64,000 bases of DNA, from assembly GCF_007858445.1 (NCBI RefSeq), contig NZ_VIGV01000001.1:496001-560000 (forward strand), written 5' to 3'. Source of the DNA: Tsukamurella sputi. Its GTDB lineage: Bacteria > Actinomycetota > Actinomycetes > Mycobacteriales > Mycobacteriaceae. Position 1 is the first letter of the stretch. The number at the start of each line of letters is the position of its first letter. A model generated the notes under the pieces. That model ran no database searches. It was not told where the DNA came from and saw only the letters and a program-made list of their open reading frames with translations. The position numbers were made by a program, and so were the translations under genes. Below are positions 46,993 to 56,190 of the stretch, piece after piece.

Positions 46993-49215
46993 CTACCAGA
47001 GCGTGACGCGCTGCTCCGGCGCGAGCCACTCCCCATCGCCCGGGCGGACGCCGAAGGCGGACGCGAAGGTGTCGAGGTTCTTCACCACCTGGGTCACGCG
47101 GAGATCCTCGGGCGCGTGCGTGTCGGTCTTGAGCAACTCCCTCGCCGCCTCGGGTCGCGACTTGCCCTGCCAGCTCCGGGAGTAGCTCAGGAACAGCGGC
47201 ACCAGGACGGCGTCCGACGCGGCGGCCGATGCCGCGGACGACGACGCCGCGGCCGCGGCCCCGTGCTCGTCCGCGAACTGCGTTCCCTGGTCCCGATTCG
47301 CGACGGCGATCCGGAAGGCCTTGATCGCCACCGAGAGTCCGCCGAGGTCGGCCAGGTTCTCGCCGACCGTCAGCTCGCCGTTGACGGTGTCGCCCGGTCC
47401 GAGACCGATCGGCACGAGCCCGTTGTACTGCGCGATCACCGCTTTCGCGCGCTTGTCGAACTCCGCTCGGTCCTCCGGGGCCCACCAGTCCCGCAGGTTG
47501 CCGTCACCGTCGTACCGCGAGCCCGAATCGTCGAAGGCATGGCCGATCTCATGGCCGATCACCGCACCGATCGCGCCGTAGTTGACCGCTGCGGTGCTGT
47601 CCGGCGAGTAGAAGGGTTTCTGCAGAATCGCCGCGGGGAAACAGATCTCGTTCTTGGTCGGGTCGTACTGGGCGTTGACGGTCTGCGGGAGCATGCTCCA
47701 CTCCGTGCGGTCGACGGGCTTTCCGAGATCGCCGAGTGCCTTGTCGTTCGCGAAGGCGATCACCGCGCGGTGATTGGCCACCGCGGACGATGCATCGGTC
47801 TTCAGCCGCTCGTAACTCGTCCACGTGTCCGGATACCCCATCTTGGTGACGATCTTGTCCAGCTTGGCGACCGCGGCGGCGCGCGTGGGCGCCGTCATCC
47901 ACGGCGAGTGCTCGAAGCTGGTCCGATACGCGGCCTTGATGTTGTCGACGAGCGTGAGCACCTGCTGTTTCGCGTCCGCGGAGAAGTGCTTCTCCACATA
48001 GAGCCTGCCCAGCGCCTCCCCCACTGCGCTGTTCACGAAGCCCAGCGCGTCCTTCCATCGCTCCGTGTCCTTCTCCGTACCCTGCACCAGCTTGGCGAAG
48101 GCGAACTGCGCGTCGCGGAACTCCTTGGGCAGCACCGCCGTGTAGGTCTGGACGACGGTCATGCGCGCGCGGTCCTTGAGGGCCTCGAGATCGGCGTCCG
48201 CCCAGATCGTCGCGGCAGCGGTGAGGTAGTCGGGCTGGACGAGCACGACCTCCTTCGAGACGTCCGCACGGATCCCTTGGAGGTCGCGCCAGCGGATCCA
48301 GTCGTAGCCGGGTGCGAGCCCGTCGAGGTGCTCCCACGGGTACGGGTTGTACGTCGCAGTGGGGTCGCGGTACCTCTCGAGCGGCCACATCGCGGCGGCC
48401 AGAGCCCGCTCCAGATCGACGATCCGGGTGGCCGCGGCCGCGGGATCGGGGAAGGCCGCGAGTCGGGCCGTCGTGCTCAGGTAGTCCCGGTACGCCGCAC
48501 GGATCTCCTCGTGCTGCGGGTCGGTGTACTGCTCCCGCTGCAGGCCGATCGGTCCCGGGGCGATCGTCACGACGTTGCGCGTCGAGTCCTTACCGTCGGG
48601 GCCGATCGCACTCGCGATGATGCCCCACCCGTTGTCGGACCGCTCCTGCGCGGCCATCACCTCGAACAGGGCCGCGCGGTCGGCGGCACCGTCGATCGCG
48701 GCCAGCATCGGCCGGATCGGCCCCGTGCCCGCCGCCTCGATCGCCGCCGTGTCCATGTAGGTCGTGTAGACGTCCCGGATCCTGGCCTCGTCGCTTCCCG
48801 GCCGGGGATCACGGATCGACTCGACGATCTCCTTGAGCTGCTGCTCCACCTGGTCGCCGAGCGACTCCGTCGCACCGGTGGAGACCTTGTCCGCCGGTAT
48901 CGTGTAGCCGTCGTACCAGGCGCCGTTGACGTGGCGGAACAGGTCGTCCTGCGCACGCACGCCGGGCGCTGCGCCCGACATGTCCGGACCTGCCAGGGAG
49001 CTGTAGGGGCGCCGGGCCGCCGACGACGGTCCGCCTCCGGTCCCCGAACCGCCGCACGCGGCCAGGACGCTCGCGCCGGCCACGAGCCCGAGTCCCACCA
49101 GGAATCCTCGACGGTCGACTCCCGGACGGGGCGTCACCCCGTCGTTCCGCCCCCGCGTCCCGTCGCTCCCCCACTCCTGTGCGCCCACCCCGGACCTCCC
49201 GCTCGACGTGATCAC
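46993..49215 (-). CDS. M13-family zinc metallopeptidase, Tat lipoprotein (Zmp1-like)
   Basis: A 740-residue neprilysin-type peptidase. Zinc motif HEIGH in VIGHEIGHAFDDSG and the third ligand region GENLADLGG, with substrate loop NAQYDP, and C-terminal tryptophan are present. The N-terminus carries DRRGFLVGLGLVAGASVLAAC, a twin-arginine signal plus lipobox. A GTG at 49137 would give a conventional short signal (27 residues shorter); GTG 49215 is the longest reading, so the start is uncertain. It ends 26 bp before the response regulator. Confidence 0.9.
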   Translation of the reverse strand: MITSSGRSGVGAQEWGSDGTRGRNDGVTPRPGVDRRGFLVGLGLVAGASVLAACGGSGTGGGPSSAARRPYSSLAGPDMSGAAPGVRAQDDLFRHVNGAWYDGYTIPADKVSTGATESLGDQVEQQLKEIVESIRDPRPGSDEARIRDVYTTYMDTAAIEAAGTGPIRPMLAAIDGAADRAALFEVMAAQERSDNGWGIIASAIGPDGKDSTRNVVTIAPGPIGLQREQYTDPQHEEIRAAYRDYLSTTARLAAFPDPAAAATRIVDLERALAAAMWPLERYRDPTATYNPYPWEHLDGLAPGYDWIRWRDLQGIRADVSKEVVLVQPDYLTAAATIWADADLEALKDRARMTVVQTYTAVLPKEFRDAQFAFAKLVQGTEKDTERWKDALGFVNSAVGEALGRLYVEKHFSADAKQQVLTLVDNIKAAYRTSFEHSPWMTAPTRAAAVAKLDKIVTKMGYPDTWTSYERLKTDASSAVANHRAVIAFANDKALGDLGKPVDRTEWSMLPQTVNAQYDPTKNEICFPAAILQKPFYSPDSTAAVNYGAIGAVIGHEIGHAFDDSGSRYDGDGNLRDWWAPEDRAEFDKRAKAVIAQYNGLVPIGLGPGDTVNGELTVGENLADLGGLSVAIKAFRIAVANRDQGTQFADEHGAAAAASSSAASAAASDAVLVPLFLSYSRSWQGKSRPEAARELLKTDTHAPEDLRVTQVVKNLDTFASAFGVRPGDGEWLAPEQRVTLW

Positions 49216-49291
49216 GAATCGTCAACAACTCTAGTTCTCATATCGAGGGGGATCGCGACAATTCGGAAGGAACACCCGTCGCGGAACACGA

Positions 49292-49326
49292 ACGAGCCCC
49301 GTCCGGAGATCCCGGACGGGGCTCGT
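49292..49326 (-). terminator. Terminator hairpin downstream of etfA
   Basis: ACGAGCCCCGTCCGG (49292-49306), AGATC loop, CCGGACGGGGCTCGT (49312-49326): a perfect 15-bp stem, without a T-run, 17 bp beyond the etfA stop. Confidence 0.8.
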
Positions 49327-49342
49327 CGAGTGGTACTGCCGA

Positions 49343-50299
49343 TCAGCCCTTGTGCGCCTTGACGGCCTCGGTGAGCTGCGGGGCGACGTCGAACAGGTCG
49401 CCCACGATGCCGTAGTCGGCGATCTCGAAGATCGGGGCCTCTTCGTCCTTGTTGACGGCCACGATGGTCTTCGAGGTCTGCATGCCGGCGCGGTGCTGGA
49501 TGGCGCCCGAGATACCCAGGGCGATGTACAGCTGCGGCGACACGGTCTTGCCGGTCTGGCCGACCTGGAACTGGCCCGGGTAGTAACCCGAGTCGACGGC
49601 GGCACGCGAGGCACCGACGGCGGCACCCAGCGAGTCGGCGAGCTCCTCGACGACCGAGAACTTCTCGGCCGAACCGACACCACGACCACCGGAGACGACG
49701 ATCGACGCCTCGGTGAGCTCGGGGCGGTTGCCGCCCTGGATCGGCTGCTTCGAGGTGATCTTCACGGCGTTCTCCGCCTCGGCCGGAACCGCGACGTCGA
49801 CGATCTCACCGGCGCCGGCGACACCGTCGGCCTCGACGGCACCCGGACGCAGCGAGGCGACCGGGGTGTCGCCACCGGCGGTGGCCTCGACGGTGAACGC
49901 GCCACCGAAGATCGAGTGGGTGGCCGTACCACCCGGACCGAAGGCGATCACGTCGGCGACCAGGCCGGAGCCGAGGCGCGCGGCGACGCGGCCGGCCACC
50001 TCCTTGCCCTCGAACGTGGCGGCGGTGAGCACGGCTGCGGCGCCCTGGCTCTCGGCGAGCTCGGCGAGCACGCCGACCTTCGGCGTCACCAGGTATTCGG
50101 CCGCCTCGGCCGACTCCGCGCGGTAGATCTTGGCGGCACCGGCGGCCTTGAGCTGATCGGCGATCGCGTCGGTGGTGCCGGGGGCACCCACGACGACGGC
50201 GGCCGGCTCACCCAGGGCCTTGGCGGCGGTCAGCAGCTCGGCCGTGACCTTCTTGAGCTTCCCGTCGACCTGCTCGACGAGGACGAGTACGTCTGCCAT
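49343..50299 (-). CDS. etfA: Electron-transfer flavoprotein subunit alpha
   Basis: A 318-residue FixB/EtfA. The C-terminal FAD domain has [28 protein letters not shown] and [20 protein letters not shown]. With EtfB it carries electrons from acyl-CoA dehydrogenases to the membrane quinone pool. It starts 35 bp after etfB and ends at a strong hairpin. Corresponds to Rv3028c. Confidence 0.96.
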   Translation of the reverse strand: MADVLVLVEQVDGKLKKVTAELLTAAKALGEPAAVVVGAPGTTDAIADQLKAAGAAKIYRAESAEAAEYLVTPKVGVLAELAESQGAAAVLTAATFEGKEVAGRVAARLGSGLVADVIAFGPGGTATHSIFGGAFTVEATAGGDTPVASLRPGAVEADGVAGAGEIVDVAVPAEAENAVKITSKQPIQGGNRPELTEASIVVSGGRGVGSAEKFSVVEELADSLGAAVGASRAAVDSGYYPGQFQVGQTGKTVSPQLYIALGISGAIQHRAGMQTSKTIVAVNKDEEAPIFEIADYGIVGDLFDVAPQLTEAVKAHKG

Positions 50300-50334
50300 A
50301 ACGGCTTCTCTCCTTATGAGTGGATTCGAGGGTC

Positions 50335-51114
50335 TCAGATGATCTTCTGGCCGATGAGGAACTGCGCGACCTTGCTGCCGCCGTCACCCTCGTCCACGAC
50401 CTTCTCGCCCGCCTGCTTCGGCGGCTTCGGGGTCACGCCCGTGACGGTGCTGCCGGCGTTCGCGCCGCCGACCTCGTCGAGCTCGACGCCAATCTCCGCG
50501 AGGGAGAGCACGTTGATCTCCTTCTTCTTCGCGGCCATGATGCCCTTGAAGGAGGGGAAGCGGGGCTCGTTGATCTTCTCGTTGACCGAGACGATGGCAG
50601 GGAGCGAGGCCTCGAGGGCGAAGACGCCCTCGTCGGTCTCGCGCTCGCCGGTGAGCGAGTCACCGTCGACGTTGAGAGTGCGCATGTGGGTCAGCTGCGG
50701 CAGGCCCAGGTACTCGGCGAGGATCGCCGGGACGGCGCCGACGCGGCCGTCGGTGGCCTCGTTACCGGCGATGACCAGCTCGACACCCTCGATGGTGCCC
50801 AGCGCGCGGGCGATGACCCACGCGGTCTGGATGGCGTCCGAACCGTGCATGGCGTCGTCCTGGACGTGGACGGCCTTGTCGGCACCCATGGACAGCGCCT
50901 TGCGGATCGCATCGGTGGCGCTCGCGGGACCGACGGTCAGCACGGTGACCTCGCCGCCGTGGGCCTCCTTGATCTGGAGCGCCGCCTCGACCGCGCGCTC
51001 GTTGATCTCCTCGAGCCACGGATCGATCGACCGGTCGACCGTGAAGTCATCGGACAGCTTGCGTTCGGACCCGGGGTCGGGAGCCTGCTTGATCAGTACG
51101 ACTACGTTCGTCAT
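50335..51114 (-). CDS. etfB: Electron-transfer flavoprotein subunit beta
   Basis: A 259-residue FixA/EtfB: NVVVLIKQAPDPGSERK, then the AMP-binding VELVIAGNEATDGRVGAVPAILAEYLGLP, and the recognition-loop region LPQLTHMRTLNVDGD. The ATG at 51114 is preferred; GGAGGT lies 15 nt upstream and GAAGA nearer. Head of the etfB-etfA operon. Its promoter region contains an 18-bp palindrome (51257-51274). Corresponds to Rv3029c. Confidence 0.95.
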   Translation of the reverse strand: MTNVVVLIKQAPDPGSERKLSDDFTVDRSIDPWLEEINERAVEAALQIKEAHGGEVTVLTVGPASATDAIRKALSMGADKAVHVQDDAMHGSDAIQTAWVIARALGTIEGVELVIAGNEATDGRVGAVPAILAEYLGLPQLTHMRTLNVDGDSLTGERETDEGVFALEASLPAIVSVNEKINEPRFPSFKGIMAAKKKEINVLSLAEIGVELDEVGGANAGSTVTGVTPKPPKQAGEKVVDEGDGGSKVAQFLIGQKII

Positions 51115-51256
51115 TGGTCTTCGTCGACCTCCATCGATGATCGGATACTCGTAGGGCACATTCTCACACTGCCGTGCGGGTGCGGAAATCGCGCCCCACC
51201 AGAGGGGTACCCGCCGAACTTAGCACCGCCTCACAGCACTGTTTAACGCCAGAGTA

Positions 51257-51274
51257 AGTTACCGGGAGGTAACT
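51257..51274. promoter_or_regulatory. 18-bp palindrome between etfB and the methyltransferase gene
   Basis: AGTTACC-GGGA-GGTAACT is a perfect 7-4-7 inverted repeat, placed between the divergent etfBA and MGLP operons, about 145 bp from the etfB start and 47 bp from the methyltransferase start. TetR-type regulators of fatty acid use bind sites of this form, but none is encoded next to it. Confidence 0.6.
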
Positions 51275-51320
51275 GTCCATGTGGGATGGCCCACGCCGCG
51301 CGACGACTAGGCTGAGAAGA

Positions 51321-52061
51321 ATGTGTGACCCGCTGCCCCTGACCGGCGAGCGAACCGTTCCCGGTATCCCCGAGGAGAACTACTGGTTCCGCCGGCACGA
51401 GATCGCCTATCTCGCGATCGTGGACCGCTACGCCGGGAAATCGGTCTTCGAGGCCGGCAGCGGTGAGGGTTACGGCGCCGCGATGCTCGCCGACGGCGGC
51501 GCCACGGTGACGGCCCTCGACTACGACGAGTCCGCCGTCGCGCACGTGCGGGCCGCGTACCCCGCGGTGACGATGCTGCACGGCAACCTCGCCGAGCTCC
51601 CGCTCGAGGACGCCTCGGTGGACGCCGTCGTGAACTTCCAGGTGATCGAGCACCTCTGGGACCAGCCGCAGTTCCTGCGCGAGGTGGCGCGCATCCTCCG
51701 CCCCGGCGGCGAGCTCGCCATCTCGACGCCGAATCGGGTCACCTTCTCCCCCGGGCGCGATACCCCGCTCAATCCCTTCCACACCCGCGAACTCAACTCC
51801 GCCGAGCTCGTCGAGTTGTTGGAGGAGGCCGGTCTCGAGGTGACCGAGAAACTCGGCGTCTACCACGGCGCGCGGCTCGCCGAGCTCGATCGCCGCCACG
51901 GCGGAAGCTTCATCGACGCCCAGATCGAGCGTTCCCTCGCCGGGGAGCCCTGGCCCGAGGATCTGTCGAACGACGTGGCCGCCGTCGCCGCGACGGACTT
52001 CGACGTGCGCGCCGACGCGCCCGACAGCCTCGACCTGTTCTTCTACGCGAGGAAGCCGTGA
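51321..52061 (+). CDS. SAM-dependent methyltransferase of the MGLP locus (Rv3030-like)
   Basis: A 246-residue class I methyltransferase: VFEAGSGEGYGAAMLA (motif I), VTALDYDESAV (acidic end of beta 2) and FQVIEHLWDQ. The neighbours (GH57 branching enzyme, GT4 glucosyltransferase) mark the methylglucose lipopolysaccharide cluster, so it likely O-methylates the glucan. TAGGCT lies 7 nt before ATG 51321. The stop overlaps the next start (GTGA). Confidence 0.88.
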   Translation: MCDPLPLTGERTVPGIPEENYWFRRHEIAYLAIVDRYAGKSVFEAGSGEGYGAAMLADGGATVTALDYDESAVAHVRAAYPAVTMLHGNLAELPLEDASVDAVVNFQVIEHLWDQPQFLREVARILRPGGELAISTPNRVTFSPGRDTPLNPFHTRELNSAELVELLEEAGLEVTEKLGVYHGARLAELDRRHGGSFIDAQIERSLAGEPWPEDLSNDVAAVAATDFDVRADAPDSLDLFFYARKP

Positions 52062-53596
52062 CCGCCGGGCGCGAGCCCGGGATGATCGCCTTCGTCTTGC
52101 ACTCCCATCTGCCCTGGCTCGCGCATCACGGCGCGTGGCCCGTCGGCGAGGAGTGGCTGTACCAGTCGTGGGCGGCCTCGTACCTGCGCATGGCCGAGAT
52201 GCTCGACCGCCTCGCGGACGAGGGCCGCACCGACCAGCTCACGCTCGGCGTCACCCCGGTGCTCGCCGCGCAGCTCGACGATCCGTACTGCCTCGAGGCC
52301 ATGCACCACTACCTCGGCAACTGGCAGCTGCGCGCCCACGAGGCGGCGCTGTCGGGTCGCGCTGCCGCGGCGGAACTCGGCGCGCGCGAACACCGCAACG
52401 CCGCCCACGCGCTCGATCTGTTCGAGACCCGCTGGCGCCACGGCGGCACGCCCGTCCTGCGCCGACTGGCCGATGCCGGCACCGTCGAACTCCTGGGCGG
52501 GCCGCTCGCGCACCCCTTCCAGCCCCTGCTCCATCCCCGCCTGCGGGAGCTCGCGTTGCGCGAGGGCCTCGCCTACGGCGCCGCGCGGCTGGGATCGCCC
52601 GCCCGCACCGGCATCTGGGCGCCCGAGTGCGCGTACAAGCCGGGCATGGAAGAGGAGTACGAGGCCGCCGGCGTCACGCATTTCATGGTCGACGGGCCCA
52701 CGCTCGGTGGCGACACGGCCCTCGCCCGTCCCGTCGGGGAGTCCTCGGTCCTGGCCTTCGGTCGCGACCTGCCGGTGAGCTACCGGGTGTGGTCGCCCAA
52801 GTCCGGCTACCCCGGGCACGCCTCCTACCGCGACTTCTACGCGCACGACCACGCCACGGGCCTCAAACCGAGCCGGGTGACGGGCAAGAACGTGGCCGAG
52901 GCCGACAAGGCACCGTACGACCCCGCCCGCGCCGACGCCGCCATCGACAAACACGTCGCCGACTTCGTGGACACCGTGGTCCGGCGCCTCCGGTCCGAGA
53001 GCGCACGGATCGGCCGCGACGCGCTCGTGGTCGCGGCCTTCGACACCGAGCTCTTCGGGCACTGGTGGTATGAGGGCCCGATCTGGCTGGAGCGCGTCCT
53101 CCGTGCCCTGCCCGAGGCGGGCGTGGACGTCGGCACCCTGCGCTCCGCGGCGGAGGCCGGATACGTGGGCGAGGCCCGCGAGATCCCCGCCAGCTCGTGG
53201 GGCTCCGGCAAGGACTGGCACGTCTGGGACGGCCCCCAGGTGCGCGAGTTCGTCGAGCTCAACGAGGAGGTCACCACGACGGTGCTCCGCGTGCTCGACA
53301 AGCGCGCCGGGCGCGTCCGCGATGTCGTCTCCGATCAGGTGCTGCAGGAGGCGCTGATGTGCCTCCAGTCGGACTGGCCGTTCATGGTCTCCAAGGACAC
53401 CGCCGCCGACTACGCCCGCGACCGCGCGTACAAGCACGCCCACGCACTGCGGGAGATCGCCGAAGCGGCCGAACGCGGGGACGAGGCCCGCGCCGTCGCC
53501 CTGGCCCGCACCTGGCGCCTCGCCGACGATCCGTTCCCCGGCCTCGACGCCCGGCGCCTGCCGCCCGCACGCCTCGACCCCGTCGGAGGGCTGTAG
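52058..53596 (+). CDS. GH57 1,4-alpha-glucan branching enzyme (Rv3031-like)
   Basis: A 512-residue GH57 enzyme. Opening IAFVLHSHLPWLAHHG, nucleophile Glu190 in IWAPECAYKPG and acid/base Asp329 in AFDTELFGHWWYEG are intact. It creates alpha-1,6 branches in the glucan that becomes MGLP. GTG start overlapping the methyltransferase stop by 4 bp; the next gene begins 2 bp after its stop, so three genes form one operon. Confidence 0.93.
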   Translation: MTAGREPGMIAFVLHSHLPWLAHHGAWPVGEEWLYQSWAASYLRMAEMLDRLADEGRTDQLTLGVTPVLAAQLDDPYCLEAMHHYLGNWQLRAHEAALSGRAAAAELGAREHRNAAHALDLFETRWRHGGTPVLRRLADAGTVELLGGPLAHPFQPLLHPRLRELALREGLAYGAARLGSPARTGIWAPECAYKPGMEEEYEAAGVTHFMVDGPTLGGDTALARPVGESSVLAFGRDLPVSYRVWSPKSGYPGHASYRDFYAHDHATGLKPSRVTGKNVAEADKAPYDPARADAAIDKHVADFVDTVVRRLRSESARIGRDALVVAAFDTELFGHWWYEGPIWLERVLRALPEAGVDVGTLRSAAEAGYVGEAREIPASSWGSGKDWHVWDGPQVREFVELNEEVTTTVLRVLDKRAGRVRDVVSDQVLQEALMCLQSDWPFMVSKDTAADYARDRAYKHAHALREIAEAAERGDEARAVALARTWRLADDPFPGLDARRLPPARLDPVGGL

Positions 53597-53598
53597 CC

Positions 53599-54918
53599 AT
53601 GCGTGTCCTGCTCGTCTCCTGGGAGTACCCGCCGGTCGTGGTCGGCGGACTCGGCCGGCACGTCCACCACCTCGCGCTGCAACTGCGCGATCAGGGCCAC
53701 GAGGTGGTCGTGGTCTCGCGCCAGCCCACGGGCACCGACCCGCGCAGCCACCCGACCTCGGACTCCGTCGTCGACGGTATCCGCGTGATCATGGCCGCCG
53801 AGGACCCCCTGGCGCTCGACTTCGGCACCGACATGATGCCATGGGTGCTCTCGATGGGGCACTCCATGCTCCGGGCCGGGTTGCGCCTGGCCGGATACAA
53901 CCCCACCGCCGGCGAGGACGCACTGCACGGCGCCGGGAGCGTCGGCCGGCCCTGGGTTCCCGACGTGGTGCACGCCCACGACTGGCTCGCCGCGCACGCC
54001 GCCGTCGGGCTCGCCGAGGCCTTCGACGCCCCGCTCGTCGCCACCATCCACGCCACCGAAGCGGGCCGGCACAGCGGCTGGGTGTCCGGGCCGGTGAACC
54101 GGCAGGTGCACTCCACCGAGTGGTGGCTCGCCAACGAGGCCGACGCGGTGATCACCTGCTCACGGTCCATGTCCGACGAGGTGAACCGCCTGTTCGGTCC
54201 GGGTCTCGCCCAGCTGCACACCATCTCGAACGGGATCGACTCGTCGCTGTGGCCGTTCCGCGACCGCGCCGCCGCCGGTGGGTCCGGGGCGGGCCGACGG
54301 GGCGCTCCCCGCCTGCTGTACGTCGGCCGGCTCGAGTACGAGAAGGGCGTCCAGGACCTCGTCGCCGCGCTCGCCCGGGTGCGGCGCACGCACCCCGGGA
54401 CCACGCTGACGGTGGCCGGCGACGGCACGCAGGCCGCGTGGCTCCGGGACGTCGCACGCGAGCACCGGGTGCTGCGCGCCGTGGAGTTCACGGGCGCGCT
54501 GGACCACGAGGAACTCGTCGCGCAGCTGCACTCGGCGGACGCGCTGGTGATCCCGTCGCGCTACGAGCCCTTCGGCATCGTCGCCCTCGAGGGCGCCGCG
54601 ACCGGCATCCCCGTCATCGCGACCACCGCGGGCGGCCTGGCGGACTTCATCCGCAACGACGAGACGGGCCTGTCCGTCGAGCCCGCCGACGTGCCCGCTC
54701 TGACCGCGGCGATCCGCGCGGTGCTGGACGATCCCGCCGCGGCACACCGCTGGGCCGCCGCCGCGCGCACCGAGGTCGAGGAGCTCACCTGGGACGCCGT
54801 GGCGCAGGAGACCGCGCAGGTCTACCTCGCCGCGAAGCGCCGTCCCCGCACTCCTCTGGGGCGGCGCGTGATCGACGAGCGTCCCCTCCCCGAGCGGGAC
54901 CCGACGAACCCGGTCTGA
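53599..54918 (+). CDS. GT4 alpha-1,4-glucosyltransferase (Rv3032-like)
   Basis: A 439-residue GT-B transferase: MRVLLVSWEYPPVVVGGLGRH opening, DVVHAHDWLAAHA, and the donor motif RYEPFGIVALEGAATGIPVIAT (E-x7-E). In mycobacteria Rv3032 elongates the alpha-1,4-glucan of MGLP. A Gly/Arg-rich linker at residues 222-235 is a local feature. Last of the three-gene operon. Confidence 0.94.
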   Translation: MRVLLVSWEYPPVVVGGLGRHVHHLALQLRDQGHEVVVVSRQPTGTDPRSHPTSDSVVDGIRVIMAAEDPLALDFGTDMMPWVLSMGHSMLRAGLRLAGYNPTAGEDALHGAGSVGRPWVPDVVHAHDWLAAHAAVGLAEAFDAPLVATIHATEAGRHSGWVSGPVNRQVHSTEWWLANEADAVITCSRSMSDEVNRLFGPGLAQLHTISNGIDSSLWPFRDRAAAGGSGAGRRGAPRLLYVGRLEYEKGVQDLVAALARVRRTHPGTTLTVAGDGTQAAWLRDVAREHRVLRAVEFTGALDHEELVAQLHSADALVIPSRYEPFGIVALEGAATGIPVIATTAGGLADFIRNDETGLSVEPADVPALTAAIRAVLDDPAAAHRWAAAARTEVEELTWDAVAQETAQVYLAAKRRPRTPLGRRVIDERPLPERDPTNPV

Positions 54919-54964
54919 CCTGCGCCGCTGCACGACAGCTGTCCGATGTGGCACGGTCGAGTCC

Positions 54965-55228
54965 ATGACCGTGCGACCGGAAGACGTGCTGCCCGACGAC
55001 CAGAGCACCGCCGATTTCGGCGGCACACCGCTGCGGAAGGGAACGGTCGCAGCGTTCGTGCGGAACGCACAGTCACTGGAGGCCGCCCGGGAGGGCTCGC
55101 CCGAAGCCGACGAGCTCGTCGCGGCACTGACCGCGGCCGTACCGCAGCTCCGCGCGATCGGGGTCCTCGACGTCTTCGCGCCCGTCTCGCCCCGTCTCCG
55201 CGCGGTGGTCGACGCCGCGGAGGGCTGA
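54965..55228 (+). CDS. Small conserved protein of unknown function
   Basis: An 87-residue acidic protein: VRPEDVLPDDQSTADFGGTPLRKGTVAAFVRNAQSLE followed by a helical C-terminus. Proteins of this size and start are found in actinobacteria, often beside N-acetyltransferases. No domain is recognised. Followed 2 bp later by a truncated acetyltransferase start. Confidence 0.7.
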   Translation: MTVRPEDVLPDDQSTADFGGTPLRKGTVAAFVRNAQSLEAAREGSPEADELVAALTAAVPQLRAIGVLDVFAPVSPRLRAVVDAAEG

Positions 55229-55230
55229 GC

Positions 55231-55344
55231 GTGCTGGTCCGGAACGAGACGCCCGAAGACCGTGCGGCCGTCGCGGACGTGCATCGGAGCGCGTTCGCAC
55301 CGATGACGCCGCCGGGACGGGCTGCCCCGCCGCGAGAGCCCTAG
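55231..55344 (+). pseudogene. Truncated GNAT acetyltransferase N-terminus
   Basis: GTG 55231 opens M-LVRNETPEDRAAVADVHRSAF, the classic first strand and helix of a GNAT acetyltransferase, but the frame ends after 37 codons (stop 55342-55344) in a Pro/Arg-rich tail. No continuation of the acetyl-CoA motif is found in the other frames before the next gene. It appears to be the remnant of a gene deleted down to its N-terminus, its 3' end now touching the convergent acyltransferase gene. Confidence 0.65.
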
Positions 55345-56096
55345 CCGTTCCCCGGCAGCCCGCGGGCCTCCGCCTTCTTGCGCTCGATGTCGGCGAGGGC
55401 GCGCTCGAGTTCGGCGCGCTCGGCGATGCTCGCGTCCCACATCTCCTTGCGGTTCTTGACCACCCGCGCCGGCGAGCCGACGGCGATCGAGTACGGGGGG
55501 ATCTCCCCACGGACCACGGCGTGCGCGCCGAGTACGCTGCCGTGGCCGATCAGGGTATTACGGGTGACGGTGACCTTGGTGCCGACCCAGGTGTCTCCAC
55601 CGATCCGGACGGGGCCCTTGATGATGCCCTGGTCCTTGATCGGGATGGTGATGTCGTCCATCTTGTGGTCGAAATCGCAGATGTAGCACCAGTCGGCGAC
55701 GAGCGAGGCGGGGCCGAACTCGATGTCGAGGTAGCAGTTGACCACGTTGTCGCGGCCGAAGACCGACTTGTCGCCGATGCGCAGCGAGCCCTCATGGCAG
55801 CGGATCTTGTTCGAGTCTCCGATGTGCACCCACCGGCCGATCTCCATACGGCCGAGACCGGGCGTCGCGTGGATCTCGACGTTCTTACCGAGGAAGACCA
55901 TCCCCTTGAGCACGATGTGCGGGTTCGCCAGCCGGAACTTCAGCAGGCGGGCGTACCGCACCAGGTACCAGGGCGTGTAGGCCTTGTTCTTGAGGACCCA
56001 GCGCAGCGACGCGGGCGTCAGGAATCGCGCCTGCTGATCGGCCTGCCGCGCGTGCCGCCACCGCGATCGGTACGGGGCGTTCCACATGCTCGTCAT
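55341..56096 (-). CDS. Left-handed beta-helix acyltransferase of the MGLP locus (Rv3034c-like)
   Basis: A 251-residue protein with hexapeptide repeats (about residues 65-205; IHATPGLGRMEIGRW ... VRIGGDTWVGTKVTV ... LIGHGSVLGAHAVVRGEIPPY) and the DFDHKMDD metal-loop segment. Such proteins O-acetylate sugars; Rv3034c lies in the MGLP cluster of M. tuberculosis, where acetylation/acylation of the glucan is needed. C-terminal coiled coil (AERAELERALADIERKKAE). ATG 56096 or 56087. Confidence 0.87.
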   Translation of the reverse strand: MTSMWNAPYRSRWRHARQADQQARFLTPASLRWVLKNKAYTPWYLVRYARLLKFRLANPHIVLKGMVFLGKNVEIHATPGLGRMEIGRWVHIGDSNKIRCHEGSLRIGDKSVFGRDNVVNCYLDIEFGPASLVADWCYICDFDHKMDDITIPIKDQGIIKGPVRIGGDTWVGTKVTVTRNTLIGHGSVLGAHAVVRGEIPPYSIAVGSPARVVKNRKEMWDASIAERAELERALADIERKKAEARGLPGNG

Positions 56097-56190
56097 GCAG
56101 GGGAGCCTATCCGGCGGGTGCGCCCCGCCGGTCCGGTACGGCCCCCACGCTAATCTGTGGGGCGAAAAGAACGTCGAGCGGAGGAGACAC

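Noticed and set aside
47116-49362. 748-codon open frame opposite the M13 peptidase
   Set aside because: Antisense of a gene with an intact HEIGH motif; composition is typical of a shadow frame.
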